Shown here one piece after another: positions 41,613-50,049 of a DNA stretch of 64,000 nucleotides. The stretch's first letter is position 1. Every line of letters starts with the position of its first letter. The position numbers were made by a program, and so were the translations under genes. The notes under the pieces are model-generated. The model was not told the origin of the DNA, did no database searches, and saw only the letters and a list, made by a program, of their open reading frames with translations. The stretch is taken from the NCBI RefSeq assembly GCF_043226085.1, contig NZ_CP171225.1, forward strand, positions 496,001-560,000. Reading direction: 5' to 3'. The stretch comes from Amaricoccus sp003258405. GTDB lineage: Bacteria > Pseudomonadota > Alphaproteobacteria > Rhodobacterales > Rhodobacteraceae.

Positions 41613-43388
41613 ATGGCTTCCGAGCGCAGGGACGATGCACGGCCGGAGCCCCGGCCGCCGCATCTCCATGAGGATGCCCACACCCCCTTCACCACCCCGC
41701 CCGGCCAGACGGGCGATGCCAATGCGATCGTCGATTGCGGCTGGGGGCGGCTGATCTTCGCGCATACCTTCGAGACCAACGAGGCGCTTGCCGAGGCGCT
41801 GCAGGACGAGCGCCCCGACCGGCGCGACATCGCCTTCTACGTGCCCGAGCCGCATGTGCTGCTCTCGCTCGCGCCGCAGGAGCTCTTCCTCGACCCCTCG
41901 CACACCTTCCGGCTCGATTTCGCCGACTACACGCCCGCCGAGCGGCGCCCGGAGCAGTTCACCATCCGGCGCCTCAGCACGCAGGTCGATGCCGAGGCGG
42001 CGAACCTCATCTATCTCGAGCGCGGCATGGTACCGGTACCGCCCGAGTTCTTCTGGTCGCACCGCGACGCGCGGACGCTCACCGTGCTGGTGGCCGAGGA
42101 TGCCGAGACCGGCTCGATCCTCGGCTCGGTCATGGGGGTCGATCACACGCTCGCCTTCCAGGACCCGCAGAAGGGCTCCTCGCTCTGGTGCCTCGGGGTC
42201 TCCTCCAAGGCGCCGCATGGGAAGATCGGCGAGGCGCTGGTGCGCGCCCTTGCCGAGCAGTTCCAGGAGCGGGGCGCGGCCTACATGGATCTCTCGGTGA
42301 TCCATGACAACACCCAGGCGATCGCGCTCTACGAGAAGCTCGGGTTCCGGCGGGTGCCGGTCTATGCGGTGAAGCGCAAGAACCCGATCAACGAGAAGCT
42401 CTTCGCCGGCGAGCAGCCGGACGGCGATCTCAACCCCTATGCCCGCATCATCATCGACGAGGCGCGGCGGCGCGGCATCGCGGTCGATGTGATCGACGCG
42501 AAATCCGGGCTCTTCCGGCTCTCCTACGGCGGGCGGCAGGTGCGCTGCCGGGAATCGCTCAGCGAGTTCACCACGGCCGTGGCGCTCTCGATCTGCGACG
42601 ACAAGCGCATCACCCGGCGGCTGGTGGAGGCGGCGGGCGTGACCGTCCCCGCGCAGCTTCTCGAACCGGGACCGGAGGCGCGCGCGGCCTTTCTCGCCGA
42701 GCAGGGCAGCGTGGTGGTGAAGCCCGCCCGCGGCGAGCAGGGCAACGGCATCTCGGTCGGCGTCGAGACGGAGGCCGATCTGGAGGCCGCGATCGAGAAG
42801 GCGCGCACCTTCTGCGATGACGTGGTGGTCGAGCAGTATTTCCCCGGCGAGGACCTGCGCCTCGTGGTGATCGACTACCGGGTGGTGGCGGCGGCGATCC
42901 GGCGGCCCGCCCAGGTGGTGTCGGACGGCCGCTCGACGGTGGCCCAGCTCATCGAGATCCAGAGCCGCCGCCGCGCCGCGGCGACCGGCGGCGAAAGCCG
43001 CATCCCGATGGATGCCGAGACCGAGCGCTGCGTCCGGCTCGCGGGCTATGGCATGGAGGACGTGCCGCCGGCGGGCGAGACGATCCAGGTGCGCAAGACC
43101 GCGAACCTTCACACCGGCGGCACGATCATCGATGTCACCGGTGAAACCCATCCGGGCCTCATCAAGGCCGCGATCGCCGCGGCCCGCGCCATCGACATTC
43201 CCGTGACGGGGATCGATCTGATGGTGAAGACGCATCTCAAACCTGATTATGTCTTCATCGAGGCGAACGAACGGCCTGGCCTCGCCAACCACGAACCACA
43301 ACCGACCGCGGAGCGGTTCATCGACTTGCTGTTTCCGCTGTCGGTGCCGGCCTCCGCGAGGGAGACACTATGGAGACAGGCAAAATAG
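41613..43388 (+). CDS. ngg: N-acetylglutaminylglutamine synthetase
   Basis: A 591-residue fusion of a GNAT domain (about 105-260; 'LGVSSKAPHGKIGEALVRALAEQFQERGAAYMDL', 'NTQAIALYEKLGFRRVPVYAVKRKNPINEKLF') and an ATP-grasp ligase (about 330-590; 'SVVVKPARGEQGNGISVGV', 'VVEQYFPGEDLRLVVIDYRVVAAAIRRPA', 'TGIDLMVKTHLKPDYVFIEANERPGLANHEP'). It makes N-acetylglutaminylglutamine from two glutamines and acetyl-CoA. It starts two bases after asnO and overlaps the peptidase gene by 19 bases. Confidence 0.94.
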   Translation: MASERRDDARPEPRPPHLHEDAHTPFTTPPGQTGDANAIVDCGWGRLIFAHTFETNEALAEALQDERPDRRDIAFYVPEPHVLLSLAPQELFLDPSHTFRLDFADYTPAERRPEQFTIRRLSTQVDAEAANLIYLERGMVPVPPEFFWSHRDARTLTVLVAEDAETGSILGSVMGVDHTLAFQDPQKGSSLWCLGVSSKAPHGKIGEALVRALAEQFQERGAAYMDLSVIHDNTQAIALYEKLGFRRVPVYAVKRKNPINEKLFAGEQPDGDLNPYARIIIDEARRRGIAVDVIDAKSGLFRLSYGGRQVRCRESLSEFTTAVALSICDDKRITRRLVEAAGVTVPAQLLEPGPEARAAFLAEQGSVVVKPARGEQGNGISVGVETEADLEAAIEKARTFCDDVVVEQYFPGEDLRLVVIDYRVVAAAIRRPAQVVSDGRSTVAQLIEIQSRRRAAATGGESRIPMDAETERCVRLAGYGMEDVPPAGETIQVRKTANLHTGGTIIDVTGETHPGLIKAAIAAARAIDIPVTGIDLMVKTHLKPDYVFIEANERPGLANHEPQPTAERFIDLLFPLSVPASARETLWRQAK

Positions 43389-44593
43389 ACCTGCCGGGAC
43401 ATCGGCTCGACATCGACGTCGTGTATCTGCGCGACCAGCTTCGCGCGCTGCTCGAGATCGCGAGCCCGACCGGATATACCGACACCATCGTGCGCCATGT
43501 CTGTCACGAGCTCGAGCGGCTCGGCGTGCGCTACGATCTGACCCGCCGCGGCGCGATCCGGGCGCGGATCCCCGGCGCGAGCCAGCTCGGCGCGCGGGCG
43601 ATCGTGAGCCATGTGGACACGCTCGGCGCGCAGGTGAAGGCGCTGAAATCGAACGGGCGCGTGGCGCTGGTGCCGATCGGCACCTGGTCGGCGCGGTTCG
43701 CCGAGGGCGCCCGCGTGACGGTCTTCACCCAGAAGGGCACCTATCGCGGCACGATCCTGCCGCCCAAGGCTTCGGGCCATACCTATGGCGACGAGGTCGA
43801 CACCGCGCCGATCGGCTGGGAGCATCTGGAGCTCAGGGTCGATGCCTTCGCGGCGAATGCGCGGCATCTGCACCGGCTCGGCATCGAGATCGGCGATTTC
43901 GTCGCCGTCGATCCGCAGCCCGAGTTCCTCGAGAACGGCTTCATCGTCTCGCGCCATCTCGACGACAAGGCCGGGGTGGCGATCATGCTCGCCTCGATGA
44001 AGGCACTGCTCGCGACCGACACGGTGCCGCCCGTCGATCTCTTCTGGCTCTTCACCATCGCCGAGGAAGTCGGCCACGGCGCGGCCGCGGTGCTGGTGCC
44101 GGATATCGCCTCGCTGGTGGCGATCGACAACGGCACCTCGGCGCCGGGGCAGAACTCGGCGGAATACGGCGTGACCATCGCGATGGCAGACCAGACCGGG
44201 CCCTTCGATTACCACCTCACCCGCAAGCTGGTGGAGCTCTGCCAGGAGAACGACATCCGCTATCAGAAGGATGTCTTCCGCTTCTACCGCTCCGACAGCG
44301 CCTCGGCGATCGAGGCGGGCGAAGACGTGCGCACGGCGCTCATCACCTTCGGGGTGAGCGCGAGCCACGGCTACGAGCGCATTCACATGCATGCGCTGCG
44401 CTCGCTTGCCGAGCTGGTGACCGCCTACGGGCTGAGCGGGGTCGAGATCCCGCGCGACGAGCATGCGCTCGCCGGGCTTTCGGGCTTCACCCGCCAGCCC
44501 TCGGAGCACGATGCCGCCGCCCTCTACCCGGCGGTGGAGCTGCCGCCGGGCTTCGACGATCTCGAGCGCGACGAGGACGACGAGGAGGAATAG
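43370..44593 (+). CDS. M42-family peptidase of the NAGGN osmoprotectant system
   Basis: A 407-residue metallopeptidase of family M42. Metal ligands are visible in 'AIVSHVDTLGAQVKALK', 'IVSRHLDDKAGVAIMLAS' and 'LFTIAEEVGHGAAAVLVPD'. This subgroup is regularly encoded with asnO and ngg and is thought to act in turnover of the dipeptide. It starts inside the end of ngg. The acidic C terminus ('DDLERDEDDEEE') is typical of the subgroup. Role in degradation is inferred from context. Confidence 0.92.
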   Translation: METGKIDLPGHRLDIDVVYLRDQLRALLEIASPTGYTDTIVRHVCHELERLGVRYDLTRRGAIRARIPGASQLGARAIVSHVDTLGAQVKALKSNGRVALVPIGTWSARFAEGARVTVFTQKGTYRGTILPPKASGHTYGDEVDTAPIGWEHLELRVDAFAANARHLHRLGIEIGDFVAVDPQPEFLENGFIVSRHLDDKAGVAIMLASMKALLATDTVPPVDLFWLFTIAEEVGHGAAAVLVPDIASLVAIDNGTSAPGQNSAEYGVTIAMADQTGPFDYHLTRKLVELCQENDIRYQKDVFRFYRSDSASAIEAGEDVRTALITFGVSASHGYERIHMHALRSLAELVTAYGLSGVEIPRDEHALAGLSGFTRQPSEHDAAALYPAVELPPGFDDLERDEDDEEE

Positions 44594-44944
44594 CCCGCCG
44601 CGGCACCTCTCACCGGGGCGGCCTTCCCGGCCGCCCTGCCCCTTCCATCAGGCCGCGTCCCGCCCTTCCCCGGCGAGGCGGCGCGCGGCCTCGCGCGTCC
44701 GGCGCTCGGCCGCGGGGAGGATGAATCCCCTCTGGCGTGCCATTCGCGACCTTCCAGACATGTTCGCGCCAAAGGAACGTGCAAGCGACTTCGCAAACGC
44801 GGAATTCGCTGCCGCGGACCCTGACCCACTCAAGGGAAGCGATACCAGCAGAGGGCAGGCACTCCGCCAAGCGCAACGCGGTCTGTTACGTTTCGTCAAC
44901 GCTCCACGGGCAAGCTGCAGGGATTGCGCGTGGAGAATTTTCAT
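44594..44944. other. Gene-free stretch after the NAGGN operon
   Basis: About 350 bases. A GGGCGGCC-TTCC-CGGCCGCCC type hairpin at about 44615-44636 probably ends the NAGGN operon. From about 44720 the GC content falls towards that of the following accessory patch. I see no further gene or RNA in it. Confidence 0.5.
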
Positions 44945-45190
44945 ATGGAAGCCATTCGAGGGTTGTTCGGTGGGGTATTCGGTCTCGCATTCCTGTTCGG
45001 CGGGCCAATCACCTATATCATCTCGGTCGTGGAGACATGGAGCGGCACCACATCGATATTCGTCAAGATCCTGATTTCCCTGACGCTCGATGCCTTCCTT
45101 GCTGCGATCTGGCCGTTCACATGGGCGATCTGGATCGTGATGCACATCTTCGGGGGCAACACGCCCCTGTCCACGGTCCTCGGGCTGTAG
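44945..45190 (+). CDS. Small two-helix membrane protein
   Basis: An 81-residue protein with two strong hydrophobic helices ('GLFGGVFGLAFLFGGPITYIISVV' and 'LDAFLAAIWPFTWAIWIVMHIFGG'). The ATG at 44945 has a GGAG nine bases upstream, better than an in-frame start seven codons earlier. It lies four bases before the gene for a cysteine-rich secreted protein and is probably co-expressed with it. I recognise no family. GC content is lower than in the flanking operons. Confidence 0.65.
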   Translation: MEAIRGLFGGVFGLAFLFGGPITYIISVVETWSGTTSIFVKILISLTLDAFLAAIWPFTWAIWIVMHIFGGNTPLSTVLGL

Positions 45191-45194
45191 CGGG

Positions 45195-45590
45195 ATGGAA
45201 TGGCCCACGGTTGCGGCCGCTGCCTGCGCGCTACTCCTAAGCGGTGGTGCCGGCCTCACGCAGTCATTCTCGTGCTCATTCGGGAAGACGCCTGCCTGCC
45301 TCGATTACAGCGACAAGGTGTGTGCCTCCAACGGAAAGTGTGTTGATGAAAGAGCCACCTGCTTCACGCCATACACGTGCGATTATAGGGGTTTCGTCTG
45401 CAAGTCGGCATTGACGGAACTCGCAGATGACTATGACGATCTGGTGGACCGGTATAACGACCTGCTGGAGCGCGCCAAGAATGCGCTGGCCGAAGCCGAA
45501 AGCCTGCGATCCAAACTGCAGGGTGCCGGCTGGTGTCTCGATCGGGCAGATACTCTTGACCGCGCGCAGGCATGCTTGCCCAGATACTGA
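45195..45590 (+). CDS. Cysteine-rich secreted protein with coiled coil
   Basis: A 131-residue protein: signal peptide (MEWPTVAAAACALLLSGGAGLTQ), then eight cysteines in a compact block ('FSCSFGKTPACLDYSDKVCASNGKCVDERATCFTPYTCDY'), then a heptad-like coiled coil ('ADDYDDLVDRYNDLLERAKNALAEAESLRSKL') and a terminal Cys pair ('GWCLDRADTLDRAQACLPRY'). I recall similar hypothetical proteins in Rhodobacteraceae, but this was not searched. A disulfide-rich periplasmic or surface protein is likely; its function is unknown. Confidence 0.7.
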   Translation: MEWPTVAAAACALLLSGGAGLTQSFSCSFGKTPACLDYSDKVCASNGKCVDERATCFTPYTCDYRGFVCKSALTELADDYDDLVDRYNDLLERAKNALAEAESLRSKLQGAGWCLDRADTLDRAQACLPRY

Positions 45591-45911
45591 TGTCTCCCTC
45601 GACATCTGTTCAGGTCAAGAAACGATCCAGCCGTGCAGGAGGCCATTCTCAGGCCTGAACGCTTCGTGTCGGAAGGTCTTGCCGGCGCGCGGTTGGTCCG
45701 GATCTTCGTCATCCCCTGTCGGGTTCTACCTTCTGGAAAGTCGCCCGCCCATAGCATCCATGCCTGGCCGACATTCTGCGCCTTGCCGCCTGGATGCCGT
45801 CCCGCGATCGAAACGGCACCAAGCCGCAGGAAGCTTCGCCGGACGCTGCCTGAGGACAGGTTTTGCGGGCGCAGGCGCGGGCGCCCTTCGTCCGACCATC
45901 CGCAGCGGGCG
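45591..45911. other. Non-coding or decayed stretch
   Basis: About 320 bases with open frames on both strands but no ribosome-binding site, compositional support or recognisable protein. It leads directly into the first 115-bp direct repeat. I regard it as remnant sequence. Confidence 0.4.
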
Positions 45912-46026
45912 GAGATCGCGAAGATCGTTGCCTGGATGGCGGCGGAGGGTGGGAACGGCGGACAGGAAGACCCCGCCTGCGAGGGGAGCGCAGGCGGGTG
46001 AGCCCGGCCTTCGGCGGGGAGGAGAG
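45912..46026 (+). repeat. 115-bp direct repeat, copy 1
   Basis: Matches 46913-47027 at 107 of 115 positions with an offset of exactly 1001; the last 55 bases are identical. It contains a perfect hairpin, CCCGCCTGCG/CGCAGGCGGG (45972-45981 and 45989-45998), and then 'CCCGGCCTTCGGCGGGG', itself hairpin-like. The lower identity at the 5' part suggests an old duplication or a dispersed palindromic element. Confidence 0.8.
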
Positions 46027-46030
46027 ACGC

Positions 46031-46293
46031 TGTGAGCTCTACGTCGGCATGCGGACCACGCACTGCCGAAAGATCATCCCAGATGCTACGTGCCTTGGGA
46101 TCGAGAGCATTGGGGTCCGGGTGCCGACCAAGCTTGAGCCAGCTGCAATCATCTGGCTGGAAACCGAGAGTATATCACGAACGAATTCGCTCAGACGGAT
46201 GGGTTCGCAGATGTCGAGGACTTCACGCGCTTCGTGTTCGCGACGCACGTACCCGGGCAATTCTCTGGCGGGCGGATCGCCTGGCAGCCGCCA
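46031..46293 (+). pseudogene. Frameshifted ASCH-domain gene fragment
   Basis: Two frames together read as the middle and end of an ASCH-type protein. The first (from 46034) gives 'ELYVGMRTTHCRKIIPDATCLGIES', matching the 'LYTGMRTKxCRK' block of such proteins. After a shift near 46140 the next frame gives 'NREYITNEFAQTDGFADVEDFTRF' and 'SGGRIAW', the 'EFAxxDGFxxxxxF...G..IRW' end. The N terminus is missing where the direct repeat begins. Frame change and truncation indicate a dead gene. Confidence 0.55.
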
Positions 46294-46431
46294 AAACCAG
46301 AATCCATCTACCCCAGGCAGCTCTTACATCGCAGAAGCCGAATATTAAGAGCTTGCAACGCGCAGTCCGATATCCTAGACAACTTAGGCGGTATTACGCG
46401 CCAAATATACAAGTGATTTAGAGGACTTGAC

Positions 46432-46638
46432 ATGGTAACCCATAGCTTTCCTTGCGAAGACGAGCTGCAATTGAAAATCGGAGACCGGGTTGCATTCAAC
46501 GCATTCGGCAGTCTGGTGAAAGCAGTATCCGGCATGGAGTCGGTTGGATGCATTCCTGTTGGATCGGAGATCGACCGAGATGCAGGAAAGGTGCGCATTC
46601 CGGTTGCGGCCATCCGTTTCATGGGCAGCAACCGCTAA
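46432..46638 (+). CDS. Small hypothetical protein (68 aa)
   Basis: A 68-residue frame starting MVTHSFPCEDELQLKIGDRVAF with a GAGG seven bases before the ATG. It is predicted mostly beta ('LKIGDRVAFNAFGSLVKAV', 'GKVRIPVAAIRFMG'), reminiscent of small SH3/OB-like barrels, but I cannot assign it. It lies in lower-GC sequence between the two direct repeats, next to gene fragments, so it may be mobile cargo. It could also be an unexpressed frame. Confidence 0.45.
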   Translation: MVTHSFPCEDELQLKIGDRVAFNAFGSLVKAVSGMESVGCIPVGSEIDRDAGKVRIPVAAIRFMGSNR

Positions 46639-46834
46639 TCGGGGATGTCGTTTCAGGAGCAGCAAGCTTCCGCTCCTTGCCCACGCCGAAACGCTCGACG
46701 GCTCGGCCGCGCGTGGCACGCCTAACCGGCCGTCGCAGCATCCGCCCATTGTAGATCGGCCCCCCCATCACAAGGATATCGGCGGCCGAGACCTCGTCGA
46801 TGCGCCGGTCCGAAAGCGCCGGCCGCTCCGCCAT
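46619..46834 (-). pseudogene. Possible flavodoxin-fold oxidoreductase fragment
   Basis: A short minus-strand frame contains 'AADILVMGGPIYNGRM', like the FMN-binding strand-loop of azoreductase or NAD(P)H:quinone oxidoreductase proteins. The sequence on both sides does not continue the fold. If real, it is an internal piece of a broken gene. The match is one short motif, so confidence is low. Confidence 0.3.
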
Positions 46835-46912
46835 TCAGCCCTCGCGCTCCGCCGGTGCGGTGAAGGCCGCATGGATGGAGCGGTGGTCGATGGCGGGAAC
46901 GGGCGCGTGGCC

Positions 46913-47027
46913 GAGATCGCGCGGATCGTGGCCTGGATCGCGGCGGAGGGGGGGAACGGCGGAGATGAAGAACCCGCCTGCGAGGGGAGCGCAGGCGGGT
47001 GAGCCCGGCCTTCGGCGGGGAGGAGAG
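46913..47027 (+). repeat. 115-bp direct repeat, copy 2
   Basis: The second copy of 45912-46026. It ends 59 bases before the stop of the flavin monooxygenase gene, which is read leftward. Its hairpin (46973-46982 with 46990-46999) could therefore serve as a terminator for that operon on the minus strand. Together the copies bracket 886 bp of fragments. Confidence 0.8.
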
Positions 47028-47085
47028 CCGAAGGTGATGGCGGGACGGTTATCCGACCTCCGTTCCGCCGCCGGGCAAGTGGCCG

Positions 47086-48888
47086 TCAGGTGACGTGATG
47101 CACCTCCTGAAGCCCGTAGACGGGCGTATCGATCCCTTCCATCCGCGCCTTGAGCTGCAGCGAGAGATACTGCGAGTAGTGGCGCGACTGGTGCAGGTTG
47201 CCGCCGTGGAACCAGAGGGCTTCCTGCTGGGTGGGCTTCCACATGTTGCGCTGCTCGCCTTCCCAGGGGCCCGGGTCCTTCGGCGTGTCGGAGCCGAGGC
47301 CCCAGACCTTGCCGACCTTGTCCGCGGTCTCCTTGTCGATGAGATCGGCGACCCAGCCGTTCATCGAGCCGTAGCCGGTGGCATAGACCACGAGATCGGC
47401 GGGAAGCTCGGTGCCGTCGTCGAGCACGACGCCGGTTTCGCTCAGCCGTTCGATCTGGCGGCCGGAGACGAGCTTGATCGAGCCGTCGATGACGAGATCG
47501 CAGGCGCCCACGTCGATGTAGTAGCCCGAGCCGCGGCGGAGATACTTCATGAAGAGGCCCGAGCCGTCGGCGCCCCAGTCGAGCATGAAGCCGCGCTCCT
47601 CGAGCTTGCGGTAGAACTCCGCGTCGCGCTCCTTCATCTGCTCGTAGAGCGGGATCTGGAACTCGTGCATGATCCGGTAGGGGAGCGAGGCGAAGATCAG
47701 GTCGGCCTTGCGGGTGGTGACGCCGTTGGCGAGCGCCTTCTCGGAATAGAGCCCGCCGAGGCCGATATCCATCAGCGTTTCGGACTTCACGATATGGGTC
47801 GAGCTGCGCTGGACCATGGTGACGTCCGCCCCGCCTTCCCAGAGCGCGGCACAGATGTCATGGGCCGAGTTGTTGGAGCCGATCACCACGACCTTCTTGC
47901 CCTCGTAGGCATCCGGGCCCGGGTGCTGCGAGGAATGCTGCTGCTCGCCCCGGAAGATGTCCTGGCCGGGGATCTGCGGCACGTTGGCCTTGCCCGACAT
48001 GCCGGTGGCCATGACGAGCTGTTTCGGGCGCAGGATGACCTCCTCGCCGTTGCGCTCGACGGTGACGACCCATTCCTGGGCGTTCTCGTCGTATTTCGCC
48101 GATTTGGCCAGCGTCGAGCTCCAGTAGTTGAGCTCCATCACCTTCGTATACATCTCGAGCCAGTCGCCGACCTTGTCCTTCGGCGAGAAGACCGGCCAGT
48201 TCTCCGGGAAGGGAATGTAGGGCAGATGGTCGTACCAGACCGGGTCGTGCAGGCAGAGCGATTTGTAGCGCTTGCGCCACTGGTCGCCCGGGCGCTCGTG
48301 CTTGTCGACGACGATCGTCGGCACGCCGAGCTGGCGGAGCCGCGCGCCGAGCGCGATGCCGCCCTGCCCGCCGCCGATGATGAGCACGTAGGGCTGTTCC
48401 TTGTAGCCGAGCTCGGCGGCTTCCTTCTCGCGCTTCTCCTTCCAGGTCAGCCGGTTGCGGTCGTGGCCGTGCTCGGCGCCCATCGGGCGGCGGGTGCCCT
48501 TCGGCTCCTCGAAGCCCTTGAGCTCGGAGAGCGTGGTGAGCAGGGTCCAGATCTTGCCGTCCTTGACGCGGACATGGCCGTAGCCGCGCCCGGTGGCGGT
48601 CTCGAACTCGATCCAGCCTTCGGCGACGGAGGCATCGCCCGACACCGGCTCGTTGGCGTCGAGCCGCAGGTTCTGCGGCTTCACCTTGGCAAGCTGGCTG
48701 TCGAGCATCGCCCGGATGCCGTCCCTGCCTTCGGAGGTCTTGAGGTTCCAGGTCATCGAGACGAGGTCGCGCCAGTAGCTGTCGGTGGCGAAGAGATCCA
48801 CCGCGGCGTCGATGTCGCCCGCCTCGAGCGCCCGGCCGAGATCCTCGATCACGGGCTCCAGGACTGTTCTCGGACTGTCGTCAAGCAT
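47086..48888 (-). CDS. Flavin-containing monooxygenase with N-terminal SnoaL/NTF2-like domain
   Basis: A 600-residue class B flavoprotein. Residues 5-125 form an NTF2/SnoaL-like domain ('AAVDLFATDSYWRDLVSMTWNLKTSEG'). The FAD site is 'VLIIGGGQGGIALGARL' (about 165) and the NADPH site 'KVVVIGSNNSAHDICAALWEGG' (about 345). Between them the fingerprint reads FRGEQQHSSQHPG, a variant of FxGxxxHxxxW(P/D). A late 'VYATGYGSMNGW' fits the family. The reaction is oxygenation of a ketone, amine or sulfide, which cannot be told from sequence. It is the last gene of a sigma-54-driven operon. Confidence 0.9.
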   Translation of the reverse strand: MLDDSPRTVLEPVIEDLGRALEAGDIDAAVDLFATDSYWRDLVSMTWNLKTSEGRDGIRAMLDSQLAKVKPQNLRLDANEPVSGDASVAEGWIEFETATGRGYGHVRVKDGKIWTLLTTLSELKGFEEPKGTRRPMGAEHGHDRNRLTWKEKREKEAAELGYKEQPYVLIIGGGQGGIALGARLRQLGVPTIVVDKHERPGDQWRKRYKSLCLHDPVWYDHLPYIPFPENWPVFSPKDKVGDWLEMYTKVMELNYWSSTLAKSAKYDENAQEWVVTVERNGEEVILRPKQLVMATGMSGKANVPQIPGQDIFRGEQQHSSQHPGPDAYEGKKVVVIGSNNSAHDICAALWEGGADVTMVQRSSTHIVKSETLMDIGLGGLYSEKALANGVTTRKADLIFASLPYRIMHEFQIPLYEQMKERDAEFYRKLEERGFMLDWGADGSGLFMKYLRRGSGYYIDVGACDLVIDGSIKLVSGRQIERLSETGVVLDDGTELPADLVVYATGYGSMNGWVADLIDKETADKVGKVWGLGSDTPKDPGPWEGEQRNMWKPTQQEALWFHGGNLHQSRHYSQYLSLQLKARMEGIDTPVYGLQEVHHVT

Positions 48889-48918
48889 TCGCGTTACTCC
48901 CTGTGTTTTCTACGTTTT

Positions 48919-50049
48919 TCATTTCGTGAGATCGATGAGGATCTTGAGCTGGGTGCCAGCCGGGTCGAGCAGTGCATCAAACCCCTCGGTTACGGCTGTG
49001 TCGAGGGTGATCCGCTTGGTGATGACCTTCGCGGCGGGAAGCGCCCCGGAGGCGATCAGGCGGATCGTGCGCGGCCAGTAATGGGTCGGATAGGCCCAGG
49101 AGCCGCGGAGATCGATATCCTTGAAGGTGACCTGGAACCAGTCGAGCGGGTTCTCATGCGGGTGAAGCCCGGTCTGGACCACGACGCCCTGCTTGCGGAC
49201 CGCGTCGAGGCAGGCCTTGAGCGCATGTTCGTTGCCGACGCATTCGATGGCCACGTCGCAGCCGACGCCGCCTTCGGTCGCGGCCCGGATCACGTCGCCG
49301 ACGCTTTCCTTCGTCGGGTTGATCGTGACGACCTCCGGCAGGATCTCGCGGGCGAAGGCGAGCCGGGCCTCGTTGGGATCGGAGACGAAGAGCTGCACGG
49401 CGCCCGCGGCCTTCGCGGCGAGCAGCGTGAGCGCGCCGATCGGCCCGGCGCCGGTCACGAGCACGCTCGCCCCCGCCGTCACCCCGCCCCGGTCGCAGGC
49501 ATAGACCGCCACCGCGGCAGGCTCGACGAGGGCGGCTTCCTCGTCGCTCATCTCGTCCGGGATAACCTCGACGTTGTAGTCGTTGAGGAGCGCCCATTCC
49601 GCCATGCCGCCCGAATGCCAGGAGAGGCCGGCGAGCGCGAGATCGGTCGAGAGGTGGAAGAGGCCGCGGTCGGAGAAGTAGTCGCCCTTGCGGGGCATGA
49701 TGAGGGGCTGGACCGAGACCCGGTCGCCGGGCTTCACATGGGTCACGCCTTCGCCAACGGCCTCGACGACGCCGCCGAATTCATGGCCCAGGATCTGGGT
49801 GCCGTAGGCGCCGGTGTAGGGATGCGGCTCCTTCGGGATGAAGATCGGCCCGTAGGAATATTCGTGCAGGTCGGTGCCGCAGATGCCGACGTAGCGGTTG
49901 CGCATCAGCACCTCGCCGGGGCCCGGCTGCGGCGGCTGCGGCACATCCTCGATGCGGAGATCCTTGGCGGCGTGAAAGCGCAGGGCCTTCATCGTGCCGC
50001 CGGCGGTTTCCGATGCGTCGCGCGTCATGGTCATGTTCTCAGTCGACAT
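48919..50049 (-). CDS. Zinc-type alcohol dehydrogenase (2,3-butanediol-dehydrogenase-like)
   Basis: A 376-residue medium-chain dehydrogenase. Catalytic zinc ligands are Cys in 'YVGICGTDLHEY' and His-Glu in 'LGHEFGGVVEAVG'; the NAD(P) fold is 'ASVLVTGAGPIGALTLLAAKAAGA'. The loop that normally carries the four structural-zinc cysteines is here 'QPLIMPRKGDYFSDRGLFHL', with none. The ATG at 50049 lies inside the end of the upstream membrane-protein gene (11-base overlap). Context suggests oxidation of a secondary alcohol or diol; the substrate is unknown. Confidence 0.88.
   Translation of the reverse strand: MSTENMTMTRDASETAGGTMKALRFHAAKDLRIEDVPQPPQPGPGEVLMRNRYVGICGTDLHEYSYGPIFIPKEPHPYTGAYGTQILGHEFGGVVEAVGEGVTHVKPGDRVSVQPLIMPRKGDYFSDRGLFHLSTDLALAGLSWHSGGMAEWALLNDYNVEVIPDEMSDEEAALVEPAAVAVYACDRGGVTAGASVLVTGAGPIGALTLLAAKAAGAVQLFVSDPNEARLAFAREILPEVVTINPTKESVGDVIRAATEGGVGCDVAIECVGNEHALKACLDAVRKQGVVVQTGLHPHENPLDWFQVTFKDIDLRGSWAYPTHYWPRTIRLIASGALPAAKVITKRITLDTAVTEGFDALLDPAGTQLKILIDLTK

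Noticed and set aside
45431..46063. A minus-strand frame with an RRSFLRLGAVSIAG stretch that could be a Tat signal
   Set aside because: The frame starts inside the repeat region, the segment is not at its N terminus, and nothing after it resembles a protein family.
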